From NCBI GenBank assembly GCA_910579425.1, contig CAJTVL010000048.1, positions 1 through 29,360 of the forward strand: 29,360 bases of DNA, in the 5' to 3' direction. The DNA comes from an uncultured Lachnospiraceae bacterium (lineage in GTDB: Bacteria; Bacillota; Clostridia; Lachnospirales; Lachnospiraceae). A program made the translations under genes and the position numbers. The notes beneath the pieces were generated by a model. The model did no database searches. It saw only the letters and a program-made list of their open reading frames with translations, and was not told the origin of the DNA. Positions 1-6,623 of the stretch are shown in pieces; within the stretch, counting starts at the first letter, position 1, and each line of letters opens with the position of its first letter.

Positions 1-86
1 TAAATATGTAGTTGTCAATGTGCCGGGACAATAAGTCTCACGGATTCAGGTAATTGAAAAAATTGCTATTTGGAGGAGGAAATAAT

Positions 87-704
87 ATGGGTAAAGATAT
101 AGTCCCATTTTGGGAGAAGGCATATCAGGAATATGATACTGTTACATTTTCCATTGAACCTAATGCAACTGTGACTGAATTTGAGCATTTGATTAACAAC
201 CGGTCAAAAGTATTAGATGTAGGGTGTGGAGAAGGACAAAATGCCATATATTTAGCCAGGCAAGGACATTTTGTTGATGCATTTGATTTATCTGAACATG
301 GGATTGCAAAACTAAAACATAGATGTGAGATTTCTAATGCACAAGTAAACGCATTTGTAGCAGATTTAACTACATATCAGTTTGAACAGAATTATGATAT
401 GATTGTCTGTTTTGGAACATTGCATTTTGTGGCTAAGGATGAGTGGAAAAGATTTATAAATAAAGCGAAAAAGTATACCAATATAGGCGGCATTCATATA
501 ATTCAAATATTTACAGATACTGTACCTGCGTCTGAGGATATTGCTCCGTTTGCGATTGGCTTGGCAAAAGATGAAGAAATTAAAGAATTGTATACAGATT
601 GGGAGATATTGCAGTTTAAATCTTATGTATTTGAAGATGAGCATCCAAACGTACCGAAACATTTGCACGCATCAAATAAAATTGTTGCTAGAAGAATAAA
701 CTGA
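87..704 (+). CDS. Class I SAM-dependent methyltransferase (TehB/UbiE-like)
   Basis: A 205-aa cytosolic protein with a Rossmann-fold methyltransferase core. The glycine-rich SAM-binding motif I, VLDVGCGEG, lies at about residues 42-50, followed by the acidic loop DAFDLS near 65-70 and a hydrophobic strand (MIVCFGTLHFV) typical of motif post-II/IV. The substrate cannot be told from sequence; small-molecule or metalloid methylation is known for TehB-like relatives. An upstream in-frame ATG at 54 exists, but the ATG at 87 has a strong GGAGGAGG site 7 nt ahead and is preferred. The gene is AT-rich compared with the middle of the window, so it may be acquired DNA. It is followed by the promoter of the next gene, so it probably ends its own transcript. 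Confidence 0.85.
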   Translation: MGKDIVPFWEKAYQEYDTVTFSIEPNATVTEFEHLINNRSKVLDVGCGEGQNAIYLARQGHFVDAFDLSEHGIAKLKHRCEISNAQVNAFVADLTTYQFEQNYDMIVCFGTLHFVAKDEWKRFINKAKKYTNIGGIHIIQIFTDTVPASEDIAPFAIGLAKDEEIKELYTDWEILQFKSYVFEDEHPNVPKHLHASNKIVARRIN

Positions 705-768
705 CAAGTTCGATTTATGTGAATAGGGTTCTTATCATATTTTCCCTTAGTTGTATAAAAGACATGAG

Positions 769-797
769 TTGATATTATTCGCTTAACTGCCTATAAT
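769..797 (+). promoter_or_regulatory. Sigma-A-type promoter of the RpiR regulator
   Basis: TTGATA (769-774) and TATAAT (792-797) are separated by exactly 17 bp. Transcription would start near 804, which rules out the in-frame ATG at 802 as translation start and supports the TTG start at 865. Confidence 0.7.
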
Positions 798-864
798 ATA
801 GATGTTTCCGCTTTATGGGCTATCCGAATCAAGTTTTTGCATAATTGCAGCAGGAGGGTTAAAT

Positions 865-1578
865 TTGTTTTCCTATGATGATATTCAAAAATACAATGAA
901 ACGGATATGAATATTTACAGGTATATTGTTTCAAATATTGTAAAAATTCCTTATATGACAATTCGGGAACTTGCAGGCGAGGTCTACACATCACCCGCAG
1001 CAATTTTACGATTTTGTAACAAAAACGGTTGCCAGGGTTTCACAGAATTTAAAGAAATTCTAAAGCAGGAAATGGAAATTCTCGACACCTCTCCCCCTTT
1101 GCCAGACTTGCAGGAACTGTCTGCTTTCTTTTCAAGGGCTAACTCCGGTGCATTTGAAGAAAAATTAAACTATGCGGTCGAGGTCATTTGCAGGGCAGAG
1201 CTGGTACTTTTTTTGGGCATCGGCTCTTCTGGTACTTTGGCAAGGTATGGGGCAAGGTGTTTCTCAAATTTCGGAAAATTTTCAGTAGGTCTGGAAGATT
1301 CCTACTATCCTATTGATACATATAGAGGCGGAAATACAGTTTTGATTGTTCTTTCTGAAAGCGGAGAAACAAAGGAAGCAATCGAAATGGCAAAACAGTT
1401 TCAGCAGAAAGATTGCTGTCTGTTAAGTATTACAAACTCCCCGCTGTCTACTTTGGCAAAAATGTCAAACTGGAATTTTTCTTATAACTTTGAGACCTAT
1501 CGCATAAACGGAAAATATAATGGAACAACACAAGTGCCTGTACTTTTTATCATAGAAGCGCTTGCTAAAAGGATATAA
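865..1578 (+). CDS. RpiR/MurR family transcriptional regulator (HTH + SIS domain)
   Basis: A 237-aa regulator of sugar-phosphate metabolism type. The N-terminal helix-turn-helix is at about residues 28-62 (MTIRELAGEVYTSPAAILRF), and the C-terminal SIS phosphosugar-binding domain runs from about 105 to 235 with GIGSSG near 118-123 and LSESGETKE near 160-168. The family binds a phosphorylated sugar in the SIS domain to control sugar catabolic genes. The start is chosen as TTG at 865: AGGAGG at 852-857 gives a 7-nt spacing and the protein then begins MFSYDDIQKY, as relatives do, while the ATG at 802 lies at the predicted transcription start. A terminator follows at 1588. The next gene encodes a sugar acetyltransferase but lies beyond that terminator. 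Confidence 0.85.
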   Translation: MFSYDDIQKYNETDMNIYRYIVSNIVKIPYMTIRELAGEVYTSPAAILRFCNKNGCQGFTEFKEILKQEMEILDTSPPLPDLQELSAFFSRANSGAFEEKLNYAVEVICRAELVLFLGIGSSGTLARYGARCFSNFGKFSVGLEDSYYPIDTYRGGNTVLIVLSESGETKEAIEMAKQFQQKDCCLLSITNSPLSTLAKMSNWNFSYNFETYRINGKYNGTTQVPVLFIIEALAKRI

Positions 1579-1587
1579 TCGAAACAG

Positions 1588-1615
1588 CCTGTTACTTGTA
1601 CTGTAACAGGTTTTT
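1588..1615 (+). terminator. Rho-independent terminator
   Basis: Stem CCTGTTAC (1588-1595) pairs perfectly with GTAACAGG (1603-1610), with a 7-nt loop followed by TTTTT. It ends the RpiR transcript ten bases after the stop codon. Confidence 0.85.
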
Positions 1616-1642
1616 CCTTATCCTAAAACCGGAGGTGTAATT

Positions 1643-2257
1643 ATGACGGAATTGGAAAAATGTATGGCAGGAAAAATTTATGACTGCCACAACGAAACAT
1701 TCTTGTATCTGAAAGAAGAATCCCGACGGCTGTTAAGGGAGTATAACGCCCTAAAGTATGAGCAGAAAGAGGAAAAGCGGGAAATCCTTAACAGACTGTT
1801 TAGCCAAATCGGAACAAACGTATCTGTAGGGCAGCCTTTTCTCTGTGATTATGGGATAAATATTTCTCTGGGAAATAATGTTTCAATTAATATGAACTGT
1901 ACCTTTGTAGACTGTAATAAAATTGAAATCGGGGACAATGTTCTGATTGCTTCCAATGTGCAGTTATATACGGCAACCCACCCAGTGGAACTTTCAGAAA
2001 GGCTTACCCCCGATTGGAACGCAGAATCAGGGGAATACTTTTGCCGTACTTATGCCCTGCCTATTCAAATCGGAGACGGCTGCTGGCTGGGAGGCGGTGT
2101 TATTGTGCTTCCTGGAGTGACAATTGGCAAAGGCTCTGTGATCGGAGCCGGAAGCGTAGTGACAAAGGATATTCCCGATCATTCGTTGGCAGTAGGGAAT
2201 CCCTGCCGTGTCATCCGTAAACTGAATGAGGAAGGGAAAAGACAATGTATAAATTAG
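1643..2257 (+). CDS. Sugar O-acetyltransferase, maltose/galactoside acetyltransferase family
   Basis: A 204-aa left-handed beta-helix acetyltransferase that would move an acetyl group from acetyl-CoA to a sugar hydroxyl. The N-terminal cap (about residues 5-60, maltose-acetyltransferase type, starting MTELEKCMAGKIYDCHNE) is followed by hexapeptide repeats (ISLGNNVSI, IEIGDNVLI, IQIGDGCWLGG, VTIGKGSVIGAGSVV). The catalytic His is in YTATHP, and the C-terminal AVGNPCRVIRKL tail is typical. The ribosome site CGGAGGTG sits 8 nt before the ATG. Length matches the family. The gene lies just after the RpiR terminator, so it may have a separate promoter or be reached by read-through. A paralogue lies at 3763. 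Confidence 0.88.
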   Translation: MTELEKCMAGKIYDCHNETFLYLKEESRRLLREYNALKYEQKEEKREILNRLFSQIGTNVSVGQPFLCDYGINISLGNNVSINMNCTFVDCNKIEIGDNVLIASNVQLYTATHPVELSERLTPDWNAESGEYFCRTYALPIQIGDGCWLGGGVIVLPGVTIGKGSVIGAGSVVTKDIPDHSLAVGNPCRVIRKLNEEGKRQCIN

Positions 2258-2281
2258 TAGGATTACATATGAGCCGCCAAG

Positions 2282-2713
2282 CTAAAGATATAATCTCATA
2301 AAAACATACCCATCTTCAATGGTGTTTGAAAAATCAAACCCTAACTTACTCCAGAACTTCTGAGCAATCACGTGTTTTGTATCTACCGGTATTGAAATCC
2401 TTGTTGCACCATATGTATTCCGTAAAAAGTTGATGCAGACCTTTGCGGCTTCCATACCGAACCCATTTTTCTGATAAGCGTCGTCAATTAAGAAATTAAT
2501 AATTTGATGATTTTCCTCTCCGATATACATGGATACAAAACCTATCATCTTATTATTTTCATAAATTGCAAAGGGCTTTGTGTCTGCATAAAAAACCCAT
2601 GCTTCGGCCAAAGAATAGGTGACGGAATCGACAAAGCTTTCATTCTCGACACTCGCCGTTAAATTGATACATTCCTGAAAATTTGCTTCGGTAATAGTGC
2701 GTAATTCTATCAA
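2282..2713 (-). CDS. GNAT family N-acetyltransferase (spermine/spermidine BltD-like)
   Basis: A 143-aa GNAT protein. The acetyl-CoA-binding region includes INFLIDDAYQKNGFGMEAAK (about residues 74-93), where QKNGFG stands in for the Q/RxxGxG/A motif, and the C-terminal IAQKFWSKLGFDF is the usual GNAT beta-alpha-beta end. Overall order and length resemble polyamine acetyltransferases such as BltD, but the substrate is inferred only. Translation starts at a TTG (2713) with AAAGGA 8 nt upstream. It is convergent with the acetyltransferase at 1643 (24 nt apart) and lies directly downstream of the broken small ORF at 2719-2924 on the same strand, possibly in one operon. Confidence 0.82.
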   Translation of the reverse strand: MIELRTITEANFQECINLTASVENESFVDSVTYSLAEAWVFYADTKPFAIYENNKMIGFVSMYIGEENHQIINFLIDDAYQKNGFGMEAAKVCINFLRNTYGATRISIPVDTKHVIAQKFWSKLGFDFSNTIEDGYVFMRLYL

Positions 2714-2718
2714 CTGGA

Positions 2719-2924
2719 TTATCCTTTCTTACTTTTAGGAACGCGGACGGCGATCGGGCGCCTGCGTTTTCCCACAAGATCAATAGTGCTTCTATAGCCG
2801 GGGCGGACAGTTCCCACATCTCCAACTGGGGCGATGGCGGCCCGTTCCGTCCTCTGCTTACATTCAATATATTCTATGCCTTTACGACCTCATTATACAA
2901 TATTTTAGCTTGCAAGTCTCCCAT
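2719..2924 (-). pseudogene. Frameshifted small basic ORF, unknown function
   Basis: An ATG at 2924 with GGAGG 7 nt upstream opens a frame of 16 codons (MGDLQAKILYNEVVKA) and hits TAG at 2876-2874. Shifting back by one base at A2877 opens a second frame (IEYIECKQRTERAA..., ending RVPKSKKG) that runs to TAA at 2721-2719, just ahead of the GNAT gene. The second part has ordinary protein-like composition with a basic tail. It is either a one-base loss in a roughly 68-aa gene, a programmed -1 shift, or a sequencing error. I do not recognise the family. It fills part of the 396-base gap between the GNAT and XRE genes. Confidence 0.4.
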
Positions 2925-2936
2925 AGGGTTTCCTCC

Positions 2937-2991
2937 GTGTTTCAAGAATATCACGAAACACGAAAAAAGTAAATCGCTTTTCGTCACGAAA
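2937..2991. promoter_or_regulatory. Operator-like cluster of TTTCGTG half-sites
   Basis: Two inverted repeats lie between the leftward broken ORF and the rightward XRE gene: GTGTTTC (2937-2943) with GAAACAC (2955-2961), and TTTCGT (2979-2984) with ACGAAA (2986-2991) around a single base. The shared CACGAAA/TTTCGTG core occurs several times within 55 bp, as expected of a repressor binding region in a divergent promoter. The XRE protein next door is the obvious candidate binder, but this is inference. No other gene-like structure was seen between 2925 and 3080. Confidence 0.4.
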
Positions 2992-3109
2992 TGTGCCAAC
3001 AAATAGTATACCGTTTGAAATGAAACTGCCCTTTGCCCTTTTGCACCTGTCAGCTTCTTTTATCCTACTTTTGTATGCTTTATAATATCAGCAAAGGAGG
3101 GCATTTTCT

Positions 3110-3589
3110 ATGAATATGAAGCTTATCGCCGGTTACTTACAGTTTTTGCGCAAAAGCCACAGCTATACACAGGAGGATTTGGCAAAAAAATTAGATAGAT
3201 CGAGGCAGGCAGTATCGAAATGGGAGACAGGGGCAGCGCTTCCCGACCTGGAGGTTTTGCTGGAAATTTCCAGGCTGTATGGAATTACAGTCAATGATAT
3301 ATTAGAGCCCAGGGTACAGCCCCAGAGAATAACGGATTTTGAGGAAATCTCTGCAATTCCTCCAGGAGAGCTGAAGGAAATATTGGAACAGTTTGACGCA
3401 AATGCGCTTGTAACAGCCCTGATGGGGGCATCGCCTGAACTGAACGGCCTGTGTGAAAAAATGTTTTCCGATATAGATTTTGAAAAAATAAGAAATAAGA
3501 TTGGCAGGATCAGGATTGAAGCTGTCCAGGCAGCGCAAGATCAAATCGTTTCCATGATAAATCTGCAGGCCCTTGACAGGATTGGCTAA
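3110..3589 (+). CDS. XRE family helix-turn-helix regulator
   Basis: A 159-aa protein with an N-terminal Cro/C1-type HTH at about residues 6-62: YTQEDLAKKLDRSRQAVSKW is the turn and recognition helix, and LLEISRLYGITVNDIL completes the fold. The remaining roughly 95 residues are helical and acidic with no domain I recognise; they could mediate dimerisation or ligand sensing. The start has AGGAGG 9 nt upstream, and a TATAAT box (3081-3086) suggests its own promoter with a weak -35. It sits opposite the broken ORF across an operator-like repeat cluster, consistent with autoregulation. The stop codon overlaps the tail of an AraC-type remnant on the other strand. Confidence 0.85.
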   Translation: MNMKLIAGYLQFLRKSHSYTQEDLAKKLDRSRQAVSKWETGAALPDLEVLLEISRLYGITVNDILEPRVQPQRITDFEEISAIPPGELKEILEQFDANALVTALMGASPELNGLCEKMFSDIDFEKIRNKIGRIRIEAVQAAQDQIVSMINLQALDRIG

Positions 3590-3660
3590 TAGTTGAGACG
3601 TGTCTGTTTTGCGTATTCTTTGGGGGAACAGGCAAAGCTTTTGCGGAACAGCTCGGAATG
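3586..3660 (-). pseudogene. C-terminal remnant of an AraC-family regulator
   Basis: Read leftward, 3660 to 3586 encodes a peptide containing SELFRKSFACSPKEYAKQ and ending in TAG. This is the characteristic last helix of AraC-type HTH domains (F..LFRK..G.SP.EY). Just upstream the frame is broken by a TAA, and no earlier part of an AraC gene is present. It is a degraded tail left by deletion or rearrangement. The remnant occupies the gap between the XRE and second acetyltransferase genes and overlaps the XRE stop codon. Confidence 0.6.
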
Positions 3661-3762
3661 TTATGGAATTATAAGATAATCTGGTAGAAATTTCAATCAT
3701 TGTGAAATATAATGAGAAATGAAATACGTTATGAGAAATGAAAGCCAGAAAGAGAGGAAATC

Positions 3763-4404
3763 GTGTATATGGATATGAGAGAAAGAAGAGATGCCCAGCT
3801 TGCCTACATCTCGGATCAGAGTGTATTTGAGGAAATGGCAGTGACCAGAAAGCTTTTGCAGAAGCTGAACTTTATGGATCGCTCTGATTTTGAGGGAATC
3901 GCCCGGGTGGTAAAGGAGCTGCTGGGGAAATCCGAAAACGCCATGATCAACCCGCCCTTTTTCTGTGACTATGGCAGTCACATTGAAGTAGGGAAAAACT
4001 TTTTTGCCAATTATAACTGCACGATGCTGGATGTGGCAAAGATAAAGATCGGAGACAACTGCCAGATGGCCTCCAATGTGGCGATCTATACGGCGGGCCA
4101 CCCCATTTATCCTACCACACGGAACACAGGCTATGAGTACGGAAAGGAAGTTACCATAGGAGACAATTGCTGGATTGGCGGTAATACCGTGATCTGTCCC
4201 GGCGTCCATATCGGAGATAACGTGGTGATCGGCGCAGGAAGCGTGGTGACAAAGAATATTCCGGACTGGAGCATTGCTGCCGGAAATCCCTGCAAGGTGA
4301 TCCGCAGGATCACGGAGGCGGATAAAAGGCTCCTTTTCCATCAGGAAGAGATTGATGATGAGGCGTGGGAGGAGATTGAGCGGATGACGGAAGAAAAGAG
4401 GTAA
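3763..4404 (+). CDS. Sugar O-acetyltransferase, maltose acetyltransferase-like (second copy)
   Basis: A 213-aa left-handed beta-helix protein, paralogous to the product at 1643. It has an N-terminal helical cap (about residues 5-65), the conserved PPFFCDYGSHIEVG entry to the helix, FFANYNCTMLD, repeated hexapeptides (IKIGDNCQMASNV, VTIGDNCWIGGNTV, VHIGDNVVIGAGSVV), the active-site His in YTAGHP, and a GNPCKVIRRI end. It would acetylate a sugar or sugar derivative with acetyl-CoA. The start is ambiguous: GTG 3763 lies 5 nt from AGAGG and ATG 3769 lies 11 nt from it. A 17-residue acidic tail (EEIDDEAWEEIERMTEE) extends past the usual end. No clear promoter was found; the upstream gap holds the AraC remnant. 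Confidence 0.85.
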   Translation: MYMDMRERRDAQLAYISDQSVFEEMAVTRKLLQKLNFMDRSDFEGIARVVKELLGKSENAMINPPFFCDYGSHIEVGKNFFANYNCTMLDVAKIKIGDNCQMASNVAIYTAGHPIYPTTRNTGYEYGKEVTIGDNCWIGGNTVICPGVHIGDNVVIGAGSVVTKNIPDWSIAAGNPCKVIRRITEADKRLLFHQEEIDDEAWEEIERMTEEKR

Positions 4405-4429
4405 AGGACAAGATTAAAGAAAAATCTTC

Positions 4430-4458
4430 TTGCATTTACCGCGTATTTTTCCTACAAT
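4430..4458 (+). promoter_or_regulatory. Promoter of the RelA/SpoT-domain operon
   Basis: TTGCAT (4430-4435) and TACAAT (4453-4458) with a 17-bp spacer lie 26 nt after the previous stop and 37 nt before the next start. The three following overlapping genes share no other obvious promoter. Confidence 0.65.
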
Positions 4459-4494
4459 AGACACATCATTATTTTTCATACAAAGGGGAAAAGC

Positions 4495-5478
4495 ATGGAG
4501 TGGGAAGCGTTTTGGGATACGCTTTTGGATGAACATAAGCTCAGGCGCAAGGTAGAGGAAATGGACCAGGTGGATGCCCTCAAAGGGCATACGACCAACA
4601 CCAAGGAAATTTGCCATTGTATCTATGACGACTACAGCATGTGGCGGGAGGAATGTGAGAAGCGCAAAGACGAGATCTGGAAAATAATCGAGGGATTTTC
4701 GGGAGTGCATCTGCACACCAGCCGGATTAAAAACCTGGAAAGCCTGATCGAAAAGGTCATCCGAAAGCGCCATGAGTGGCTTGGGGATGATGAGAGCAGA
4801 TACGCCAATATCAGTGCAAAGAATTACAGGGACATTATCACCGATCTGGTAGGACTGCGGCTGATCATTAATTACCGGGGGCACTGGCTGGATATGCATC
4901 AGGCCATATTGTCTCAATTTCCCATGGCCCAGGATCAGGTATATGGACAGGATAAGCTCCTTGCCCATATTGAGGGGCGCAATATCCAGGCGGAGCTGCC
5001 CAAGGCTTACTATGCGCAGGGGGATGACATCAGGCAATATATCGACCATGGCCTGATTCCGAAAAAGCATAAAATGAATTATCGCAGTATTCATTATACC
5101 TTAAGCTTTAAGGGAGTGTATATTGAGATTCAGATAAGGACGATTTATGACGAGGCATGGAGCGACTGTGACCACAGCTATGTATACAAAAAAGACGACA
5201 ACAAAAGCCATGCGGCATTACAGCAGATGTCAGGTATTCTGGCCAAGCTGACAAACCTTTCCAATGATATTGGGGAACAGATGAAAGAGATCTTTGATTC
5301 GGAAGCTATGATTGATAACCATGGAAATGGCTGGAGGACGTCCCGGGCAGTTTTGGGACAGATTGACAGGGCTATTTTCAGAATTTCAGAAATCGAAAAC
5401 GATTTGACAGTCTTTAAAAACAAGTTAACGGTTGAGGAAACTTTGGATTTAAATGGAGGCGCTGGTGAAAATGGCTGA
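4495..5478 (+). CDS. RelA/SpoT-domain (p)ppGpp synthetase, small alarmone synthetase-like
   Basis: A 327-aa protein without the HD hydrolase or TGS/ACT regions of long Rel enzymes. The synthetase domain spans about residues 85-250: YRDIITDLVGLRLI, then MNYRSIHYTL and EIQIRTIYDEAWSDCDHSY, which contains the catalytic EIQIRT glutamate. It should therefore be able to transfer pyrophosphate from ATP to a guanine nucleotide, or to another acceptor as toxic SAS enzymes do. Its N-terminal ~80 and C-terminal ~75 residues are helical extensions, making it longer than RelP/RelQ (about 210-260 aa). AAGGGG precedes the ATG, and a good promoter is present. The stop overlaps the next ORF, giving a tightly coupled three-gene operon. 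Housekeeping SAS, toxin or defence roles cannot be separated from sequence. Confidence 0.85.
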   Translation: MEWEAFWDTLLDEHKLRRKVEEMDQVDALKGHTTNTKEICHCIYDDYSMWREECEKRKDEIWKIIEGFSGVHLHTSRIKNLESLIEKVIRKRHEWLGDDESRYANISAKNYRDIITDLVGLRLIINYRGHWLDMHQAILSQFPMAQDQVYGQDKLLAHIEGRNIQAELPKAYYAQGDDIRQYIDHGLIPKKHKMNYRSIHYTLSFKGVYIEIQIRTIYDEAWSDCDHSYVYKKDDNKSHAALQQMSGILAKLTNLSNDIGEQMKEIFDSEAMIDNHGNGWRTSRAVLGQIDRAIFRISEIENDLTVFKNKLTVEETLDLNGGAGENG

Positions 5479-5674
5479 GACAAGGACAAAAGGCGAAATG
5501 TTTGTTGAGGAATTGTTAAGCGGCGAATTTAAGAAGAACCGCCGTCCCAACCACGGGCAAAAGTTTACCGGGGGGCTGGAAGGGCTGCATCAGTATTTCT
5601 TTGACAAATATTTAAGTTCCTGCGGCTGCTTTTTGATGGATATGCGGATGAAAAGGAGCGAATATCGTGGATAA
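5471..5674 (+). CDS. Small basic protein coupled to the RelA/SpoT gene, unknown function
   Basis: A 67-aa ORF (MAETRTKGEMFVEELL...) overlapping the end of the synthetase gene by 8 bp and the start of the next gene by 8 bp if that begins at 5667. GGAGG at 5455-5459 is 11 nt ahead of ATG 5471, or 5 nt ahead of an in-frame GTG at 5465. The peptide is basic in its middle (KKNRRPNHGQK) with a CGC in the C-terminal part and no recognised domain. The overlap on both sides and the ribosome site support a real gene. By position it could be an antitoxin or partner of the alarmone synthetase, which is inference. Confidence 0.5.
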   Translation: MAETRTKGEMFVEELLSGEFKKNRRPNHGQKFTGGLEGLHQYFFDKYLSSCGCFLMDMRMKRSEYRG

Positions 5675-6230
5675 TATCGGAGACAGGGCTATGGAAAAAG
5701 AAAATTCCGGTAATTATGTGTATCTGGTAAAGAAAATCGGAAAAGAAGCAATAAGTTCACGGTATGACTGGGTCAATCATCTGATGGCCAGCTTTATCCG
5801 TAAAAAAGGATATCAGGAGAGGGTTCTGGTCTCTGACGATATACTCAGGCATGTCATTGTGGATTACTTTGTAGATATTGACCGGCTGATCGAATTCCAG
5901 GAAATTGAGAGCGTACATTCTTCCAAAATATATGCCTATCTTGCCTATTGGATACTGAGGCATAAGCCCATGCAGATCACCGTATCGGAGGGGGCGGCCG
6001 GTCTTTGTTTTGTGAATGAGGAGTTTGCCTGCTGCCTGATCAGGAGTTATCTTTTTTCGGAGCCTGAAAATGTTGCAATCCTGGAAGACAAAAGGGAATG
6101 TGTGGACAATTTTGCGGATACCATGCTGTATTATTTCCAGTACAGAGATTATTCGGCCAAGAGCATTGAGCTTATGATCCTGGCCTTTCAGGCGGGATGC
6201 GCTTATCAGTATTCGGCAGACCGGCAGTGA
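5667..6230 (+). CDS. Hypothetical protein, third gene of the RelA/SpoT operon
   Basis: A 187-aa soluble, largely helical protein that I do not recognise. It has no signal peptide or membrane segment. Notable parts are a hydrophobic, aromatic-rich centre (HSSKIYAYLAYWILRHKP) and several cysteines (CLIRS, ECVDN, AGCAY). Two starts are plausible: GTG 5667 with AGGAG 8 nt upstream, coupled to the preceding stop, or ATG 5691 with GGAG 8 nt upstream (163-164 residues shorter product of 179 aa). It closes the three-gene operon led by the alarmone synthetase, so its role is probably linked to that enzyme, as partner, target or neutraliser. Confidence 0.65.
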   Translation: MDNIGDRAMEKENSGNYVYLVKKIGKEAISSRYDWVNHLMASFIRKKGYQERVLVSDDILRHVIVDYFVDIDRLIEFQEIESVHSSKIYAYLAYWILRHKPMQITVSEGAAGLCFVNEEFACCLIRSYLFSEPENVAILEDKRECVDNFADTMLYYFQYRDYSAKSIELMILAFQAGCAYQYSADRQ

Positions 6231-6325
6231 TGAATGTACAGCGTTACTTTTGTCCCCACGCCGGAGAACGCCCGGACAGGTGTAAAGTTCTGCGCGAAAA
6301 CGTAACAGACTATTTGAAATGGGGA

Positions 6326-6354
6326 TTGATTTTAGCTTTTCAGTAATGTATAAT
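6326..6354 (+). promoter_or_regulatory. Promoter of the Nik-like ABC importer operon
   Basis: TTGATT (6326-6331) and TATAAT (6349-6354) are spaced by 17 bp. Transcription would begin near 6361, leaving an unusually long leader of about 260 nt before the start codon at 6624. The part of the gap before the promoter (6231-6325) holds only a GTTAC/GTAAC inverted repeat. Confidence 0.7.
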
Positions 6355-6360
6355 GCGATA

Positions 6361-6495
6361 AGTGGCACGAAGCCGCCTGTACCGATGCAGAAGCGTCGGC
6401 CTTTGCGAAAAAACACAGTAATGCAAATGAATAGGAAATGAAACGTATGCTTAGAAAGCACACATGTCCTGTGAACGGGATTTGTGTGTTTTTTT
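6361..6495 (+). promoter_or_regulatory. Structured 5' leader with terminator-like hairpin (candidate attenuator or riboswitch)
   Basis: The transcribed leader contains a 7-bp hairpin, CCGATGC (6382-6388), AGAA loop, GCGTCGG (6393-6399, one G-U pair), an unpaired A-rich stretch, and a terminator-like stem CACACA (6459-6464) with TGTGTG (6483-6488), further closed inside by GTCC/GGGAT, then seven T (6489-6495). The terminator lies between the promoter and the first gene, so read-through must be controlled or partial. The primary sequence matches no riboswitch class I can name. A metal ligand would fit the downstream Nik-type importer, but that is speculation. Confidence 0.5.
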
Positions 6496-6502
6496 GTGCA
6501 CA

Positions 6503-6579
6503 GGGGCGCACAGATGAAATTGTTGCTTGCGCAACGTGCGCCCCACGCGGCGAGCAGGGGGAAAATCTTCCCCTGCTCG
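6503..6579 (+). repeat. Pair of GC-rich palindromic hairpins in the leader
   Basis: The first is GGGGCGCAC (6503-6511) pairing with GTGCGCCCC (6536-6544), with a nested GTTGC/GCAAC stem (6522-6526, 6531-6535). The second is CGAGCAGGGG (6551-6560) pairing perfectly over 10 bp with CCCCTGCTCG (6570-6579). Neither has a T-tract. The compact double palindrome looks like a REP/BIME-type dispersed element, or a leader folding unit. No second copy was seen in this window. Confidence 0.5.
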
Positions 6580-6623
6580 ATTACGCAGGCCCGCATAAGG
6601 AAATTTTGGAAAGGAACATGCTT

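Noticed and set aside
2640..2867. 75-codon leftward frame overlapping the GNAT start
   Set aside because: It lacks a ribosome site, overlaps the GNAT gene and is less protein-like than the alternative frame of the broken small ORF.
6361..6495. Assignment of the leader to a known riboswitch (cobalamin, NiCo, Moco)
   Set aside because: None of the conserved sequence blocks of those classes that I know could be found.
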